A stretch of 64,000 nt of DNA from positions 3,188,150 to 3,252,149 of the forward strand of contig CM026432.1 of NCBI GenBank assembly GCA_014871385.1, read 5' to 3'. This DNA is from Ceratodon purpureus. Taxonomy: Eukaryota; Streptophyta; Bryopsida; Pseudoditrichales; Ditrichaceae. Under the pieces are notes generated by a model. The model saw only the letters and a program-made list of their open reading frames with translations, ran no database searches and was not told the origin of the DNA. Positions 61,707 through 64,000 of this stretch are shown here, piece by piece; position 1 is the stretch's first letter; each line of letters starts with the position of its first letter. The translations under genes and the position numbers were made by a program.

Positions 61707-62347
61707 CGTTGCACTCCAGATAATCCAAGCAACACGAGAAAATCCAAACCCAAAAACCCCTTGAACCTAACTGTCACTCAGGCTCTCACAAAAAACACAA
61801 AAATAAGGACAAGGGTTTAGGGTTTAAGGCACCCTGCCCTATTTATACAAAAAAATCTTCAGCCACCATAGATCTCACATCGTTCACATGCCCTTGACAT
61901 CAGCATGAGCAGCATTTTCTCATATGAAGAGCAAGTGGGTCCTTGTGCCACAGTTTGCAACACGTAGGGATGTCAAGAGCTGCACATCACAATCATGGTT
62001 TCAGTGCCTTGCCTTGACTCCAGGCAACAATATGATATTGCACCGGGATTTGCGACAGGAGTTTTTTGGCTGCAAGCCTGGATTTCCTGGGATTCAGAAT
62101 CAGTAGCTCTGACCATGTTGTGTTGACGTTGGCTTACGAGCTCCGAGGATGCATCTGCCGGTGTTTAAATGCAGTCCAAATGGGGTTCAATTTGCCATTT
62201 CGAAGCGTGCGATTGGAGTTGCTGTGGTTTGGGAACTGTGAGTTGAGAATTGGCTGCAGATTGTCGTTTGTTTACAGGGTGTTGCAGTGAGGTTTATAAG
62301 GGTTGTTGGTTTAGGTTTTTGTTTTTGCGTGAGTTTATGCGCAGGGG
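61707..62347. promoter_or_regulatory. 641-bp divergent promoter region of PRMT3 and the GT61 gene
   Basis: The start codons of the two genes face away from each other across this gap, so it holds both 5' UTRs and probably shared promoter elements. Sequence near 61,800-61,860 (AGGGTTTAGGGTTTAAGG, then TATTTATAC) includes telobox-like AGGGTTT repeats and a TATA-like stretch on the PRMT3 side. Teloboxes are common upstream of plant translation and ribosome-related genes. Confidence 0.6.
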
Positions 62348-63721
62348 ATGGAAATGCATCCGCCGGGGTCGGGCAAGAGGCGGAAGCGGGGAAGAGGGAA
62401 GGTGGGGCGGGAGGTGTGGGCATGGATGGCAGAGCGCGTGGAGTGGGTGAGAGTCCTGGCACCGAGTTTCTCAACGCGAGTGAGTGTTCACCATCTCGTG
62501 ATCGGGTCTCTCGTGTTCCTGCTTCTCACAACCATCGTCTTCCTCCTCTCACCTGAATCGCTCCCCGGTTCAATCGCTACATATTATCAATCCCCTGTTG
62601 GCAGCCGCTCCTGCCCCCCATCGACCAAGCCCTACGTCGATGCCCATGCATACTGCACAGGAGAGTGCAACACGGAGTGCTTCCCGAGAGTGCGAAACAT
62701 ATGCTTCGCTTCGGACAAGGTTCGTCTCTGCGACGACCCCGGCAGTCGATCAGACTTGCCCAAGTTCATGCGCTTCTTTGGAGAGAGTCTCACCGTGCCA
62801 GTAGAGCGGGACACGAATTGCAACATCGGTTGGCACTGGGTGTCAGGGTTTAGCCTCGTGATGGACCAACGCTGGCTTCCTGCAGGAAAACCCAACCCTC
62901 ATCACGAAGCGGAGAAGCTCATCCCGGCCATTCTCCTCAAGCAGTTCCTCAACCAGAGCGCTAATCTGCAATGGTTCGCTGCAAAGATGGAGGTCTCAAG
63001 GTGGGGCAAGGGTTTGTTATCAGCGTTCGACCTCACTGGCAAGGTCAGGTACCATGCGCTTCCCATCCACAAAGACGACTCCATCTGCTTCAAAGACGCC
63101 GTGCTCTTCTCCGCCCCGACCCATGTGAGGTATGTGCCTGATGGGAAGACAAATGCTTGGCTGCGATCCCAAGTGTTGAGTTACTGCAAAATTGAGCCCA
63201 GAAACGCCTCATGGCCGCTCAGTCGAGCGATAGTGTTGGACCGAAGCTCCGGGCCTCGCAAGCTGGCCAACAAGCTGGACGCAGGCAAGTTGATGGAGAA
63301 GCTGCTGCAGGTGCCGGTTGAGCACCGATCTGGTGGGATCGGCAGTTTTTGTGAGCAGGTGCGGAGCGTAGCAGAGGATGACTTCTTCGTGGTTCCTCAT
63401 GGTAGCCAGAACGTGAATTTTCTCTTTGCTAGGCCAGGAGCAGTTGTGATCGAAGTGTTTCCGTATCTGTACCACACAGATGCGTTTCGGAACTTCACGC
63501 ATGCTGCAGACATTGATGTGCTTCCGTTGCTGGGAGCTAAACCTGATGGCATGTGGCTACGCCTTGCATCTCTGCTGGGTTGGGATGGTTGCTTCCACTG
63601 GCAGCCGTGCAAGAATTACGTCCGTCTGCAGCCCTTGCAGATCGACCTGGTCAAGCTTGAGCAGCTCATTCGCGTTGTGCAGAAGAAGAGGTCTTCGTTA
63701 CGAGCCGAGCTTGGGTGGTGA
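62348..63721 (+). CDS. GT61-family (DUF563) glycosyltransferase, type II membrane protein
   Basis: An intronless 457-aa ORF. A very basic cytosolic tail (KRRKRGRGK, residues 10-18) precedes one membrane segment (about 48-67), the topology of Golgi type II glycosyltransferases. A Cys-rich stem (C89, C103, C107, C111, C119, C128) follows. The catalytic region carries the GT61 signature VPHGSQNVNFLFARPGAVVIEVFP (349-372), i.e. HG..N..F...G..V.E..P. Potential N-glycosylation sites are N202, N286 and N382. Plant GT61 enzymes include beta-1,2-xylosyltransferases of N-glycans and xylan arabinosyl- or xylosyltransferases. The exact acceptor cannot be read from sequence. A second in-frame ATG lies two codons downstream. 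The gene appears intact and is divergent from PRMT3. Confidence 0.88.
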   Translation: MEMHPPGSGKRRKRGRGKVGREVWAWMAERVEWVRVLAPSFSTRVSVHHLVIGSLVFLLLTTIVFLLSPESLPGSIATYYQSPVGSRSCPPSTKPYVDAHAYCTGECNTECFPRVRNICFASDKVRLCDDPGSRSDLPKFMRFFGESLTVPVERDTNCNIGWHWVSGFSLVMDQRWLPAGKPNPHHEAEKLIPAILLKQFLNQSANLQWFAAKMEVSRWGKGLLSAFDLTGKVRYHALPIHKDDSICFKDAVLFSAPTHVRYVPDGKTNAWLRSQVLSYCKIEPRNASWPLSRAIVLDRSSGPRKLANKLDAGKLMEKLLQVPVEHRSGGIGSFCEQVRSVAEDDFFVVPHGSQNVNFLFARPGAVVIEVFPYLYHTDAFRNFTHAADIDVLPLLGAKPDGMWLRLASLLGWDGCFHWQPCKNYVRLQPLQIDLVKLEQLIRVVQKKRSSLRAELGW

Positions 63722-64000
63722 CCACAACGGTGCGTGTAGAAGTAGCCTTGTTTTGTAGAAATTTTAATGTACAAATTGATACATTGCCTCATTTGTGAAC
63801 TTTGAGTTGACGTGGTGTGTTTGTTTGTTGATGAATTGAAAGATTGTCCTGCTTGCTTATTGAATTGTAAAGCGGCAAATGCAAAGTTGCATGGTAGGAT
63901 GCGTTCTAGTTTACGCATTCGTTGACCCTGAAGGTTTCAATGTTGTCCATGAGTCAATGAATTTTCAGTGGGAGACTCTTAATTTGATACCCATCCGTGT
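63722..64000. other. 3' flank of the GT61 gene, no further gene seen
   Basis: This is probably the 3' UTR: T-rich and TTGTA-rich stretches (about 63,750-63,850) could serve as plant far-upstream polyadenylation elements. No ORF is supported in the last 279 bp. Confidence 0.5.

Overview
This is a nuclear plant genome window. It has spliceosomal introns, AT-rich intergenic DNA, a CACTA (En/Spm) transposon with plant-type transposase domains, a plant-type PRMT3 gene and an intronless GT61 glycosyltransferase gene. A bryophyte or another non-seed land plant would fit the AT-rich background, but that is an inference. The sequence alone does not name the species. Only two ordinary host genes are well supported, and both lie in the last 6 kb. 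The rest is transposon-derived or AT-rich intergenic DNA.

Layout: 1-2.7 kb holds a GC-richer block without a supported CDS, followed by tandem duplications. From 2.7 to 16 kb the DNA is AT-rich and carries AT microsatellites, a probable LINE 3' end, and several degenerate 0.35-0.95 kb elements whose ends read TTAACCCCTAAAC...GTTTAGGGGTTAA. At 17.6-18.6 kb is a decayed gene with HUH-endonuclease (Rep-like) motifs. It abuts one end of a TTAA-type element, and that element is itself split by a 23.6-kb CACTA transposon at 18,688-42,310. The CACTA has matched termini and a TGA target duplication. The other half of the TTAA element (42,311-43,196) and the probable tail of the Rep-like gene follow.

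The CACTA contains a divergent gene pair: a 7-exon TnpA-like gene on the minus strand and a 3-exon tnp2 transposase on the plus strand with one in-frame stop. Its right half carries cargo. There are two paralogous coiled-coil ORFs, three paralogous small acidic proteins that share an N-terminal domain and a SUMO-interacting-motif-like NPI-hydrophobic-acidic segment, and one frameshifted basic-protein gene. I do not recognise these cargo families. They are the best candidate here for an undescribed system.

From 43.5 to 58 kb there are a minisatellite with a higher-order unit, a decayed LINE-like ORF with two in-frame amber stops, another TTAA element, a GC-rich MITE candidate and a decayed serpin. 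From 58.0 to 63.7 kb PRMT3 (minus strand, 7 exons, 672 aa) and a GT61-family gene (plus strand, 457 aa) are arranged head to head across 641 bp.
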